The position numbers and the translations under genes are program-made. The notes beneath the pieces were generated by a model. The model saw only the letters and a program-made list of their open reading frames with translations, did no database searches and had not been told where the DNA came from. From NCBI GenBank assembly GCA_018136815.1, contig CM030938.1, forward strand, positions 2,082,202 through 2,146,201: 64,000 nucleotides of DNA, written 5' to 3'. Numbering within the stretch: position 1 is the first letter of the stretch; each line of letters starts with the position of its first letter. This document shows, piece after piece, positions 32,090 through 42,249 of this stretch. Origin of the DNA: Isochrysis galbana. Its lineage: Eukaryota > Haptophyta > Isochrysidales > Isochrysidaceae.

Positions 32090-32756
32090 GCATCACTGTA
32101 GTCAAACGCCTCGCGCACAGCGCCGTCCGCCCGCAGAGAGCATTTAGCCCGTTGGGGGCTGCTCTGGTTTGTAATGCAAATGGGAGGGGTGCGGGCGCAC
32201 GGCGGCGGTGCGCTTGGCGGACAGGGTGGGGTTGCCGTCGTTCGGGTGTAGCTTGCGGCGAGCCACCGGCACGGCCACTCGCGAGTGTGTGTGGCGGGTG
32301 GGACGGGGCACGTGGCCACGCCGGGGCGCACAACACAGCTACATGACGTGAGTGTGTGGCAATGGACTTTCGTGCAGCTCACGCATGCCTACGTTGTGCC
32401 CCCTGTTCGAGACGTTCTGCGGCACGATGAGCATGTCAATGTAGTTATTACCGGCAACTTCATCGCACCTTATCTCCCTAAAATCTGTCTTTCTCTTGCC
32501 CTCGCACTTAAGGTGGTTCTAAAGGTACGGCGGGTGGCGGGCGCGCTGGCTGCCGGCCTTCGCTCCATGTATGGGTCATGGGAGTTCGGTGATCCGTGGG
32601 GGGTGGAGGCCCAGGGAGTGGATGGGTGTGGTAGCGCGGCAGGAGCGGCACCCGGGGCTTCCCCGTCCGCGCTGCATGTGATCTGCGTGTAGCGCGGGAA
32701 GACGAAGGCCACCAGCACGGCGCCGCTGCTGTGCCCTTTGCACGACCTACACGAGA
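32090..32756 (+). other. eS7 3' region with one weak coding-like piece
   Basis: Beyond the eS7 stop, a frame around 32360-32520 reads WTFVQLTHAYVVPPVRDVLR then HDEHVNVVITGNFIAPYLPK, which looks more like protein than its surroundings. Flanking GT/AG words exist, but no partner exon is found. It may be an isolated exon or gene fragment; no family is assigned. Confidence 0.25.
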
Positions 32757-32960
32757 AAAACTATTGTTATAGTTTTAGCGATGGAGCGCGCGTCGACCGC
32801 TCCCACCTCCCAGCCCCCCGCCGCCACGACGCCCCAACGGGGCCGACCCAAGCCGCCGGAGCCCGAGCGCCCGCAAGCCGCAGCCCACCCAGACCGTTGG
32901 TTGTGGTCGCACTGCTTCCACCATGCTAACACGTCGAGGTTGACGGATTGTGATGGCCCA
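32757..32960 (+). mobile_element. MERA-type ORF1 5' relic
   Basis: ACTATTGTTATAGTTTTAGC directly precedes ATG 32781 (MERASTAPTSQPPAATTPQR, then GRPKPPEPERPQ). The same leader and start are at 36602, with a minus-strand relic at 23610. Similarity stops after about 110 bp. RGRPKPPEP has the core of an AT-hook. Confidence 0.65.
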
Positions 32961-33030
32961 TAGGGCCTGAGGGCAATGAGGAAGGGGCCAAGCCGGCGGC
33001 AAGCGCGGCTGAGGGAACGACTTCGGAGGT

Positions 33031-33054
33031 GCTGACGGGCTGAAGCCCGTCAGC
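33031..33054. repeat. Perfect short hairpin
   Basis: GCTGACGGGCT and AGCCCGTCAGC are separated by two bases. It lies in GA/GC-rich, gene-free DNA. Confidence 0.6.
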
Positions 33055-33381
33055 AGAGGAAGGCGGGCAGGCGGGCTTGGGCGAGGGCGAGGACGGCGGC
33101 GAGAGCGACATCGAGCGAGCGGCGAGAAGAGGAGAGGGCGTGTGTGAGGAGGGCTGTGATGGCAGGGGCTGGGGCTGGCGAGGCGAGGCGAGGCGAGGTT
33201 GTAGGGTATGAGTGTTACGAGAGCGAGAGCGACGAGAGCGAGAGCGACGGATGACGGCTGACGACAGGACGACAGACGACAGACAGAGACACCCAGGAAA
33301 ACACTCCGACTCTCGCCCCACCACGACTTTCTCACATAACTCGACTGAAATCAAACCCAAACACTCCGGTCAGAAGTCTTA

Positions 33382-33743
33382 TCCAAAAGACTTACCGAAT
33401 AAGACGAGAGAAATGCGGTGTGCCTAAGGGGGAGATACGAAGAGGTTGCAAATTAAACCTGATTGCGCAATCACTGAAGTAGATAGAGAAACGCGGGGAA
33501 GATGAAGATAGCGAATTAAATAAACCTATTTGCGAGGCGCCTAGGAGGAAGAAAGGTGAGGAAACTTCCCTTCTCTTCGAGAGAAAGAGAGAGGGAGCGC
33601 TCCACAACCCAAGATCCTGTGCGTCCACGCGAAGCTTTTGACCGAGAACGAGAGAAAGCAGAGGCAGAGAATTATAACGATAAATACCGAATGACGAAGA
33701 GAAGAGAGAAGCCTAACGAGTGTCTCGATTCGCGAATGCGACA
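33382..33743 (+). repeat. Dispersed repeat shared with 16782-17112
   Basis: This is the second copy of the 330-360 bp repeat and also stops at GCGACA (33738-33743). Downstream to 34045 the DNA is A/G-rich with repeated GAGAATCGAG- and GAAGAGCGA-type words, and GGATGCGACA recurs at 34034-34043. No frame here is convincing. Confidence 0.7.
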
Positions 33744-34049
33744 CCCCCCTACTAGGATCAAGCGTCCCGCGAGGGAAAGAAGAGAGCCTAACGGATAGCG
33801 GAGAGCTCCGAACAAGCCACGAGAAAGGCAGAAGAGCAATCCTGAACGAGACCGAAGAGCGAAGAGCGAAGAGCGAATTATGAAGAATGAAACAATAAAT
33901 TCAAATGGAGAGCCGCGCGCCAAACGTCGAACTAACACGGAAGACGTGACGAGTGACGCGAAGAGCGACGACCGAGACGATACGAATAATCGAGGATCGA
34001 TAAGAACGCGGAACGACGAGAATCGAGAATCGAGGATGCGACACTCTCG

Positions 34050-34215
34050 CCCTCAGGTGGAGGGGGCGAACCGTGGCCGTGGCGAGGCTTTGGCTTTGGC
34101 CGTTGGCCGTTGGTTAGACGGTGGCAACGGAGGCTAACATTTTCCGTTGTCTTCCCCCCCCCCTCCCAAGACTACACGGCAGTCTTTAAGACTACGCGTT
34201 TGCGCAACCGTAGGG
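34050..34215 (+). repeat. Dispersed repeat, partner inverted at 52650-52795
   Basis: GGCGAACCGTGGCCGTGGCG, GAGGCTTTGGC, GGCTAACATTTTCCGTTGTC, a C/T run, and GCAGTCTTTAAGACTACGCG up to TTTGCGCAACCG match the reverse complement of 52650-52795. The core AGTCTTTAAGACTA is itself nearly palindromic. Confidence 0.75.
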
Positions 34216-34345
34216 GCTCCGTTGGCCGTTACCGATGAAGCAGACTACGGACCGCAGCACTAAGGTTATACTCGCACAACAAAACAACTCCGACACTCTC
34301 CGCTCCCCATCTCTCTGCGCGGCGCGGCGCACCGGCGCGGAGGCG

Positions 34346-35396
34346 ATGAGCGAGCGCGGCTCGAGTGTCACGCCCACCAAGCCCGAGCTCGCCTCGGAGC
34401 TGGCGAGGATGCGCGAGCACTACGAGGCGAGCGGAGGGCACGAAGGCTCCACCGCAAACCCAGGTACGAAACCAAACCATCCTCACGACTCCAGCCCACA
34501 CTCGGTGGTGCTCTGACGCGAGCCTCTCTCCACTTTCTCCTCTCTCTCCTCTCTCTCCTCTCTCTCCACTCTCTCCACTCTCTCCACTCTCTCCACTCTC
34601 TCCACTCTCTCCTCTCTCTCCCCTCACTCCACTTCTCTCCACTTTCTCCTCTCCACTCTCTCCACCATCTGCACTCTCTGCACTCTCTCCTCTCTCTCAG
34701 CTCTCCACTCTTTCCACTCTCTCCCCTCCACTCGCTCCACTCTCTCCACTCTCTCCTCTCTTTCCACTCTCTGCACTCTCTCCCCTCCCCTCTCTCCACT
34801 CTCTGCACTCTCTCCCCTCCACTCTCTCCACTCTCTCTCTTCCCTGCTCGCCTTCCCCGTCTTCACACTACTCACCTTAGGCATTTTGAGCCTTTGTACG
34901 GTGGCGTGCACGTCCTTGCTGCCCGCTACTCCTCTTCAATACACCACTTCATCTCTCCCTCGCTTGGCTCCCTTCCATCTCGCCCTGCTCGTGCCCGCTC
35001 GCCCCTGCAAATGCTGAGCTGGCACTCCTCGGCCCAATCGGTGTTTGGCCACTGCAGGCCCGAAGATCTCTCGGGAGCAGATGCGCGACGGCAAAGTGCC
35101 ACTCGGCTTCCGCGACAACTGCGCCCACCTGCTCATCCCGCTCAACGAGTGCGTGCCCCCCCACTCCCCCCCTCCGCGCACCTAGCATCTCCACCTGCGC
35201 CTCTCCAGCTCCTCGCTTTCACCGATGCACAAGGGCAGGGTCTCTCCATCCCCACACCTCACTCGTCGCTAATCTCAGGTGCCGCTATGAGACGAGCTTC
35301 TTACCGTGGCGCTGCAACGATCTGCGCCACGCCTACGAGGCATGCCAGCACCACGAGTACGAGCGGCGGGTCGCAGTGCACAGGGAGAAGAAATGA
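34346..35396 (+). CDS. NDUFB7: NDUFB7 (B18), mitochondrial complex I subunit
   Basis: Exons 34346-34463, 35058-35148 and 35279-35396 join in phase to 108 aa. The core is GFRDNCAHLLIPLNECRYET, then SFLPWRCNDLRHAYEACQHH and EYERR, with four cysteines in two CX9C pairs (C61-C71, C82-C92). This is the twin CX9C fold imported by Mia40 into the intermembrane space. The exon 2 donor is GA/GTGCGT, chosen because it alone restores NECRYE. Intron 1 (594 bp) is filled by CTCTCCACTCTCTCC repeats. Confidence 0.93.
34520..34850. repeat. CTCTCCAC low-complexity array in NDUFB7 intron 1
   Basis: A run of irregular CTCTCTCC / ACTCTCTCC units. Long Ser/Leu/Pro or Glu/Arg frames across it are artefacts. It sits between the exon 1 donor and the exon 2 acceptor. 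Confidence 0.9.
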
Positions 35397-36097
35397 GCTG
35401 CGGTTGCGTGAACGCTTCATGTCCATCATGCGGCAATTTGTGTGTTGGTGGCGGCTGCTCTGCTGTGGCGCAGCTATGCGCGCGTCAAGCGCGCATCACA
35501 TCGGCAGCAGACGCAGTTTGTTGCTCTATTGTTTTTGGCGAGAAAAGGTTTAATGCGCGTTCATAAGACGGTTGCCTTCTGCCCATTCCAGCCGTCTCTT
35601 TGCAGGGCGCTGTCTCTTTGCGGACGGGTGCAGGCGCTAGCTCCGCGGCAAGTCTTTTTAGGGGGAGCCCACCAACCGCCCCTATGCATGTGCACGTCAA
35701 AGAGGCGACGCCGCACACAAGTGGATTGGCCAATGTTAAGGTGGAAGGAGCGGCACGGTATTTTGCACACGAATGTGCTCTCCTTTCATTCGCGTCCTTG
35801 CCCCGCGCCGGCGGCCAGCTGATTGGCAGGGCGCACATTTGGATCTGGCTGTGAGGCGAGGCAGTCTAACGGAGCGGTGTTAACGGTGTAGCGCGCCATG
35901 CAAAGGTCGCAGTTGTGTGGTTGATAGATACGGGTACTGCCAGTGCGCTTGATGGTGTTCATCATGTGTGCCACGTGGTGCAAGGAGAAACCTTTCAATA
36001 TCCTGGTAACGCGTAACGCTCACAGCTGCGTTTGGGGCCGGCCCACTTTGCCCCTCCGCCTACATGCTCAGGCCCATCGCCCCCTCAACCTATGGCT
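35397..36097. other. Gene-free stretch after NDUFB7
   Basis: It includes the probable NDUFB7 3' UTR. Small frames overlap one another and have no family-like features. No repeats to other parts of the window were noticed. Confidence 0.35.
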
Positions 36098-36445
36098 CCC
36101 TCAACTAACTTTATAGTCAGCTGCCATGGAGCGTGCCGCCGCTCCCCTCCTCTCCTTCGGATCCCCCGCCGAGGGCGGCCCCCCAGCCCCCATTGAGCAG
36201 TCGCTGTCGAAGCGGCCGCGCGCCGAGCCCGCCATCCGAGGCCGAGCAGGTGCGTACGACCCACGTCGCGCCACACGGCCCGTGGCTCCGGCCACACCAT
36301 GCACAGCAGTCATGCTGGCTCCCCCAATGGAGGGCAGTTGTCTGCAGACTCCAGCAGAGCATGAACAGGCCCACAGGGCCACTCCTCCAATGGCATTGGC
36401 CAATGGGCATGCCGGCATGCCTGCTATGGGGCTGACTACACACTA
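36098..36445 (+). mobile_element. MERAAAPL-type ORF1 5' relic, copy 1
   Basis: AACTAACTTTATAGTCAGC precedes ATG 36126 (MERAAAPLLSFGSPAEGGPP, then APIEQSLSKRPR). Positions 36105-36420 align with 56038-56330. The copy is frameshifted after about 35 codons relative to the partner (AEQV against AGAY). Confidence 0.65.
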
Positions 36446-36601
36446 CACGGTAAAGCCCCCCCTCTCACACTCGAATTGCAGAACGGGGGTCCGGGGGCGG
36501 AGCCCCCGAAGGCGATTTTAACTACTATTATAGTACTTTTACACATTTTTACTAGTAGAGCTCTGCCCCCGAAACCCCAGCCCAATTTAAGCCAGTTTGC
36601 A

Positions 36602-36966
36602 CATAAACTATTGTTATAGTTTTAGCGATGGAGCGCGCGCCGACCGCTCCCCTCTCCCAGCCCCCCGCCGTCACGACGCCCCAACGGGGCCGCCCCAAGC
36701 CGCCGGAGCCGAAGCGCTCGCAGGCCTCAGCACCACCTGACAACGACGTCGAGATGGCGCCGCCACCTTCGCCTCCCAGGCAGCCACAGAAGCAGGGAAC
36801 AGGCAAAGCCCTGTTCCCTGCTGACAAACAGAACCAGAGCCAGGCTCAGAACGCCAACGCCGCCGTACAGCCGCCCACTCAAGGACTCCCCATGGGGTGT
36901 GGCAGCTCTGCTGCCACCCCCATGGCGGCAACTCCTACCATCTGTGGCGTGCAGCGTCGACCATGA
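36602..36966 (+). mobile_element. MERAPTAP-type ORF1 5' part, open for 112 codons
   Basis: After the leader ACTATTGTTATAGTTTTAGC the frame from ATG 36628 reads MERAPTAPLSQPPAVTTPQR, then GRPKPPEPKRSQASAPPDND and a Pro/Gln-rich stretch to a stop at 36966. RGRPKPPEPKR is AT-hook-like. It is the longest member of this ORF1-type set and resembles disordered, basic ORF1 starts of LINEs. No ORF2 follows directly. Confidence 0.6.
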
Positions 36967-37098
36967 GCCGATCGTCTGGCGCGGCCGGGAGGGCGGCAGG
37001 AGAGGAGAGGAGCGGTGCGCGCTCCATGGCCCTATCGCTCTAAGGACAGTTGTAAGGATGTTTGTCCTAGAGCCTAGAGACTCTATGGATTTCTATGC

Positions 37099-37267
37099 AA
37101 CCTACTTTTATAAGTAGGGGTCAATGGGGGCCTCGCGCCCCCCTCTCTCCATCGCGGACACCCCCAGGGGTGGGCCCGTACAATCAACCACAGCCCCTGC
37201 CCTTTGGCAGGGGCTGGGCAATCATCACACTGGCCCAGACCCCTAGTGGGCGCGGGCCGTGATTCGC
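37099..37267 (+). repeat. Structured leader repeat, copy 2
   Basis: Second copy of the 16200-16377 leader. CAACCTACTTTTATAAGT, hairpin GGGGGCCTCGCGCCCCCC (37126-37143) and AGCCCCTGCC/GGCAGGGGCT are kept, with paired changes that preserve the second stem. It runs into the assembly gap, beyond which LINE-like ORF2 starts. Confidence 0.7.
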
Positions 37268-37367
37268 NNNNNNNNNNNNNNNNNNNNNNNNNNNNNNNNN
37301 NNNNNNNNNNNNNNNNNNNNNNNNNNNNNNNNNNNNNNNNNNNNNNNNNNNNNNNNNNNNNNNNNNN
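37268..37367. other. Assembly gap (100 N)
   Basis: A run of 100 N separates the leader repeat from the LINE-like ORF2 region, so their linkage is not proven by sequence. Confidence 1.
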
Positions 37368-38955
37368 AAGTTAGAATGCAATGCCTTACACAACGTCTTC
37401 AAAGACCACGAAGCGAGCACGCCCTATAGTAGCGAAGAGTGCGCGCAATACCTCAGAAACAACGATACGTATATACAATTTCAGGGAGAATATATCCCAA
37501 GGGACAAATTCTTGGGAACATGGGACGCAATAGTTAGACACGCCACGGAGACATTGACGACGGCAGAAAGCGCGCCCGAAACGAAAAGCGCACCTGCACG
37601 GCGCGACACAACCGGCAACCATTACGACCCGGAGGAACCACAACCCGAACTACGAATTACGTTAGACGGGGAATACTACGCGAACCTCAAGGGAACGTGG
37701 TATGAGGCGGAGCTTTCATACCTAGGCACACCTATAATCGGGAATAGGCTACTCGCCGCACCCACAAACCTAGACACATCCCCACCGGCGAGATGGGGGG
37801 AAGGATACAAAACCAACAAAAGACTGGAATACCCGCTAGCGGACGAGTACACGCTAGACGGTAAAACGCCGCTGGACGGCACCGGAGTAGAACATCTAAC
37901 CGAGGCACTTCAGCGCAAAGACCGTAAACGCAAACGCCTCACGGGGCCGGCCAAATGGGAGGAAAAGCTTCACATTCCCGGGGATACATGGGCACACCTG
38001 GCACGACTATACACCACGCCAATGGTAACGGCGAGGGACATGCACCTACACTTCAAACATATCACACACAGGCGAGTGGGCACGTATAACCGCTTTCCAG
38101 ATAGAGCCAACACGTGCCGCATATGTGGAGAAACGGATTAATCCTCGACGCACCTAGGCGAGTGCCCCGGGATAACCAACATCCTAGGCGAACTGAACAA
38201 AATCGCACGGTTCACACCCGGGTTAGAAAGGAGCAGAGAAGAAACCATTATAGACAACCTATTCATCTACCCAAAAGGAGACGCCCCGAAAGCGATATGC
38301 GTACTATATCTATTGGCGTGGAGATATATACTCACGGACTTCTACAGGATACACTACGACGACATAAAATTCTCGGAAGAATCAATACTAATAAGAATAA
38401 TAGAGAGATACACCTTACTAAACAAAGCACTCCTCTTCGCACAAGAAACCGACTCGGCGAGAACCGCCCAAGCGGGCATGGGAAGACAGCCTAAGAAGAA
38501 GACAGACATGAATGACTTGAGACCCGTTTTCAACAGGAACGACAAAGGCGGTCTTAAGCCCAGCGCGGAGCTAGTGGAACTAGCCTCCAAGCTGGGGATC
38601 GCACACGCTGTCGAGGGGACCACGGAACAAGGGAACAAAGGAAATTGAAACATAGATACACCTACCAAAGTCGCTGACAAAGACAATGGAACCTGGATGT
38701 AAACCAAACAAACAAAAAGAGACCAGAAGGACACACACGACAACAAAGACAATTCCAGAAGGCCTGCCCGGACCCCACACTCTAAACCAGGCCTCAGGTA
38801 GCGCACCGAGGCCGGACCCCGGAAACCAAAGAAAAAGGAAAGAAGGGGGGCAGGGGAAGAGGTGGAGGGAGGGATGATAAGGGCGGTGTAGATAGCGAAG
38901 GGGAGTCCCGTAACTAGTAGGTGTGTAGCCTTGAATCTTCAGAAGGATTTTTTTT
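37368..38955 (+). mobile_element. LINE-like ORF2 C-terminal region with one in-frame stop, plus 3' UTR
   Basis: From the gap to 38648 one frame encodes about 425 residues, interrupted only by TAA at 38139-38141 (CRICGETD-stop-SSTHLGEC) inside the zinc knuckle. Shared blocks with other copies are EECAQYL, LSYLGTPIIGNR, PPARWGEGYK, YPLADEYTLDGKTPLD, HFKHITHRRVGTYNRFPD, LLAWRYILTDFYRIHYDD and GRQPKKKTDMNDLRP. The 3' UTR ends AATCTTCAGAAGGA with T8 (38948-38955). The N-terminal RT part is missing or in the gap. Confidence 0.8.
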
Positions 38956-40396
38956 ATCCCATATCCAACCGCGCGCCCCCAACGACGACTAGCCGAGCCC
39001 CAGCGCCCATAGTCCATAGCCCCTAACCCTAAGAATTGCGCCCAAATTGCTCCGACTTGGGGCTATATATCCAACTTCCAACTTGCGGGGCACGATTTTA
39101 ATACCCAACTTGCTTAGAACGTATGACTTGCTGGCACAAGTCACAAGTTTGGTCAACTGCTGGGAGTGGTCAAGCCCAATGTGCAATGTGTTTGTTGGCC
39201 GTTCGTTCGTGCTCCACGATGAATATGTACGCTCCCCCGATGACCAAGCTAGGCTCCAGGCGCGCTTTTGACCCGGGGCTCTCTTTTGGCAAGGCTCGCT
39301 TTGGCCAAGGCTCGCTTTTGGCCAAGGCGCCAAGGCTCGCTTCCCTTGGCCCTCGGCGCCGCCCTCGCCCCCACGCGTCCACGTCCACTCTGCGCTCTGC
39401 GCCCCCTCATCCCCATCCCCGCAGCCGCACCTATGATACCAGATGAAGGCAAGCCGCCTTGGGGATGGGGGGGGGGCCATGGTGGTGGTGGTGCCAGCCG
39501 TTCTCGGCTGTCAAGGGTCGGCACGTCGTCACTTGCCGAGCACACACGCGTCACCTTTTTTGATTTTTGACGGCACCACACTAATCTCATGATTGGTCTC
39601 CTAGGAGCTAGGAGGGGGGCCTCGCGCCTCTCCCACTCTCTCGACTCCCCTCATGGGGGGCGAGAACCATCCACCCCCCTGTGCTGCCTCTTGGCATGTA
39701 GAGGGGACTCACCCAGACAGTCCAGACTCCCCCTAAGAGCTGGGCACAAATCGCACGCCCTGGCTCGCGCTGGCCTGCTTCTTGCTCTGACCAACCCCTC
39801 CTCCCCCTTGGGCCCCCCTGATTAGGACCCCCCAGCCAGCCCCAGTCGACCGGCAGGGGCGCGAGAGCCAGCGATGGAGAGGTGGAGAGGCAGGAGGGGC
39901 CAGGGCCATGCCCCAGCTCCCAGGCCCCCTGCAGGCCTCCTGGGGACTTGAAGAGGGGCCGCATGCGCGCGCCATCGCGCCATGGCCAGAGCCGCAGGGA
40001 AGAGAGGAGGAAGAGGGAAGAGGGAGGGGAGGGGGGAAGTGGCAGCTCTCCCCTCCGGCGTTAACTCGTCTTCTCGCCCTGTTTAGGTGAGAGAAGACGG
40101 GGTCACCAGAACCAGGAGGGAAGGGCCGCGGCTCGCCGCGGCCACTCGCTCCGGCGAGGAGAGATAAGCGCTTCTGGGCTCCTATTCACGATCACCCCCG
40201 CCCCCCCCCCCCTTCCCCCTGCGTTGTTTTTCCCCGAAATGGGGTTGTTCCCCCAGCGTGGTGGACTCGAGGAGACGGCGTGCTGGGGTGGCGTAGGAGG
40301 GTCGTCGGTACGTGCAAGTAGACCCTCGACTGATGGAGTATCGGTGACCTAGAAGCGAGACCAACACCAACGACGGGAGGAATCTTCGCTGAAGCG
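38956..40396. other. Gene-free stretch upstream of the plastid-type gene
   Basis: It contains tandem GGC(C)AAGGCTCGCTTTTGGCC units at 39285-39345, a GGGGGGCCTCGCGCC hairpin-like word at 39613-39630, two CCCTAA units at 39021-39032, and a C run at 40195-40212. No coding region is supported. The last 200 bp probably hold the promoter of the gene at 40397. Confidence 0.45.
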
Positions 40397-40945
40397 ATGC
40401 TGCGCAGACTTTCGCTCTCCCTCGTTCTGCTAGCGAGCCTCCAGCCGGCCACGGCTCTGGCGGCAGTGCAGTCAGGAGCGCGGGTTGCGGGCCGGCCGGC
40501 ACTCTCAGCACGAGCTATCGTCGCCGCCCCGCGCTCGGCGGACGTCGTGTGTACCACCGACAGGACAACAGACACGCCAACGCAAGCTGCCCTCACCTAT
40601 GGAGCCATCGGTGCTGGGCTGGTCGCGAATCCGATTATGTGGTGGTCGCTCTTCACTCTCAAGACGACTGGATGCGGCCTGCCCGCCGGCCCCTTTGGTC
40701 TCCTCGGCGCCGCGGAGGGCGTCTCCTACATCATCGTCGTCGGTTTTGTCGCTGCGGCCTTGTACAAGAAGGCCACCACGGGCAGCGGACTACCAGCGGG
40801 CCCTGCTGGGCTGCTCGGCGCCGCTGAGGGGCTCTCCTTTCTCTCGTTCGCGGCAGGTCTCGTCGTCCTCGGCTTCCAGCTCACGGATTACGGATATCTT
40901 CCCGAGGCAGTCCCGGTCGAGGGCGGGGTGTGCTCCAAGATTTGA
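40397..40945 (+). CDS. Small membrane protein with signal/transit-type leader and duplicated GLPAGP motif
   Basis: The single-exon frame encodes 182 aa. Residues 1-22 (MLRRLSLSLVLLASLQPATA) look like a signal peptide. Residues 23-55 are Ala/Ser/Arg-rich, like the transit part of a bipartite leader for a secondary plastid. Two units follow: TTGCGLPAGPFGLLGAAEGV (90-109) and TTGSGLPAGPAGLLGAAEGL (127-146), each running into a hydrophobic helix. A further hydrophobic segment precedes unit 1. The protein is probably in a plastid membrane, with internal symmetry. I know no function; similar GLPAGPxGLLG proteins occur in algae as far as I recall. Confidence 0.72.
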   Translation: MLRRLSLSLVLLASLQPATALAAVQSGARVAGRPALSARAIVAAPRSADVVCTTDRTTDTPTQAALTYGAIGAGLVANPIMWWSLFTLKTTGCGLPAGPFGLLGAAEGVSYIIVVGFVAAALYKKATTGSGLPAGPAGLLGAAEGLSFLSFAAGLVVLGFQLTDYGYLPEAVPVEGGVCSKI

Positions 40946-41318
40946 GTGGTGGTAGGGTGATCTCTTCTCTGCGCACACCCACTCTGTCGCGCTCTGCAAT
41001 CAATCGCCACCTTATGGCTAGTGTACCACCGAGCATTTGTTGAGAACGTATGAAGTGACGAGCATTTGTTGAGTTCAAAACCAAGATTCAAGAGGCACAA
41101 TCTTTAATCTTCCCTTCCCTACTAGCTACTAGATGATTGACTACTACTGTGCTCATAGTCATGGTAACCCCAACGTTGCCTCGATCCAGCTCAGTCTCCC
41201 ACGCCTCGCCTTCTGGCCGAAGTGAGAGACAGAGGCCTAGCCCTCTCCATGGCTCTGAGTGATTAATCTTAATCTAGCATGTGTGTGCACATGCATAATA
41301 GTGGTAGTGGTAGCTACT

Positions 41319-41600
41319 TAATAATAAAACAACTGAGCGATAGTACCACTACTCCCACTAGCCCGGTACTATCACGACACCCCTCAGCGCACCTGCCCGC
41401 ACGCCTTGAAGTGGTGGCACGGACACATACACATATGCATCCCTTCAAATCTCCCCCCTCGCAAACCCCCGGCTCCCATCATAACTCCCCACAAGTTAGT
41501 TACAATGAGGGAAAACCCAGTGAGGCGAACCGACCTAGGTCGGGCGACTCACCGGGGGAAAACACCGGGGGGGGGGGGGGGGGGGGCTCTCGTCGAGAAG
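41319..41600 (+). repeat. Second leader family, copy 1 (partner 62272-62005, inverted)
   Basis: From AATAATAAAACAACTGAGCG through CTACTCCCACTAGCCCGGTA, CTATCACGACACCCCTCAGC, CATGCATCCCTTCAAATCTC-like sequence, CCCGGCTCCCAT and ACAATGAGGGAAAACCCA to a G run, this matches 62272-62005 on the other strand at about 90%. At 62 kb the leader runs into LINE-like ORF2; here it is followed by unrelated sequence. Confidence 0.75.
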
Positions 41601-41950
41601 CAGAACGTCCCTTACAGCTCGCGCCGCGAGCAGTCCTCGAAGAAAGAAATGACTGCGCCCCCCGATACCTGTCACAAGGACGCCTTGAGCAAGCCTTGAG
41701 AGGGTGCAACTCGAGGTTCCTTTTTTTTGTCACGCCCCTCCCGGCTTTTTAGGTATATAATTTCTACTGACCCCTAACTTCGCCCCTAACTCGGGGGTTG
41801 ACCGCGCGCAGACAAACATAAACACGGGGACCCATCAAGCGGAAGACGTCTTGTGTTTCGTTTGTGCTTCCCGTTTCCAACTTGGCCCCTGACTCGGACA
41901 CGCTTCCTCGAGCGTGAACTTTTTTTCTTGCATAACAATAAGGGAACGTC

Positions 41951-42241
41951 ATGTTGGTATACATATACGATAAGCGTAATGAATATGACGTGGAGGAACT
42001 AAAGAAATTAATAGTTCCCATTATTGCCGGGTCCTCATTCATTATCGTGCCATCAATCGTAATTAGATTCGGGGCGGATAAAGTTAAAGGAATCGGAGTT
42101 GGAGCTGGAGTGGGAATCGCACTGACCCTGCTGATTTTCTTTCTATTGTGGAAATTTAAGGTGTGGCGCCTTTCCAAAACAGACAAGATGCGGCTCACCG
42201 ACGAAGCGAAGGCAAAGTTGGCCGCGCGCAAAAAGAAATAA
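41951..42241 (+). CDS. Small AT-rich two-span membrane protein, possibly virus- or element-derived
   Basis: The 96-aa frame starts at ATG 41951 after AT-rich DNA (TTGCATAACAATAAGGGAAC). Hydrophobic segments at residues 20-40 and 47-68 are followed by a basic tail (KMRLTDEAKAKLAARKKK). Base composition is clearly lower in GC than in host genes. Its C-terminal coding region is partly repeated just downstream (42250-42338), lacking about 17 bases. A motif CTCGAGGTTCC plus T run and GTC(A/C)C occurs on both sides (41711-41733 and 42343-42367). The family is unknown. Confidence 0.55.
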   Translation: MLVYIYDKRNEYDVEELKKLIVPIIAGSSFIIVPSIVIRFGADKVKGIGVGAGVGIALTLLIFFLLWKFKVWRLSKTDKMRLTDEAKAKLAARKKK

Positions 42242-42249
42242 ACATGAAC

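Noticed and set aside
30711..32147. A 478-codon plus-strand frame through the eS7 gene
   Set aside because: It reads through introns of eS7. Conserved eS7 residues require splicing, and the upstream part is G-rich promoter DNA.
39021..39032. CCCTAACCCTAA as a telomere
   Set aside because: Only two units in the middle of a long contig; chance or a minor interstitial repeat.
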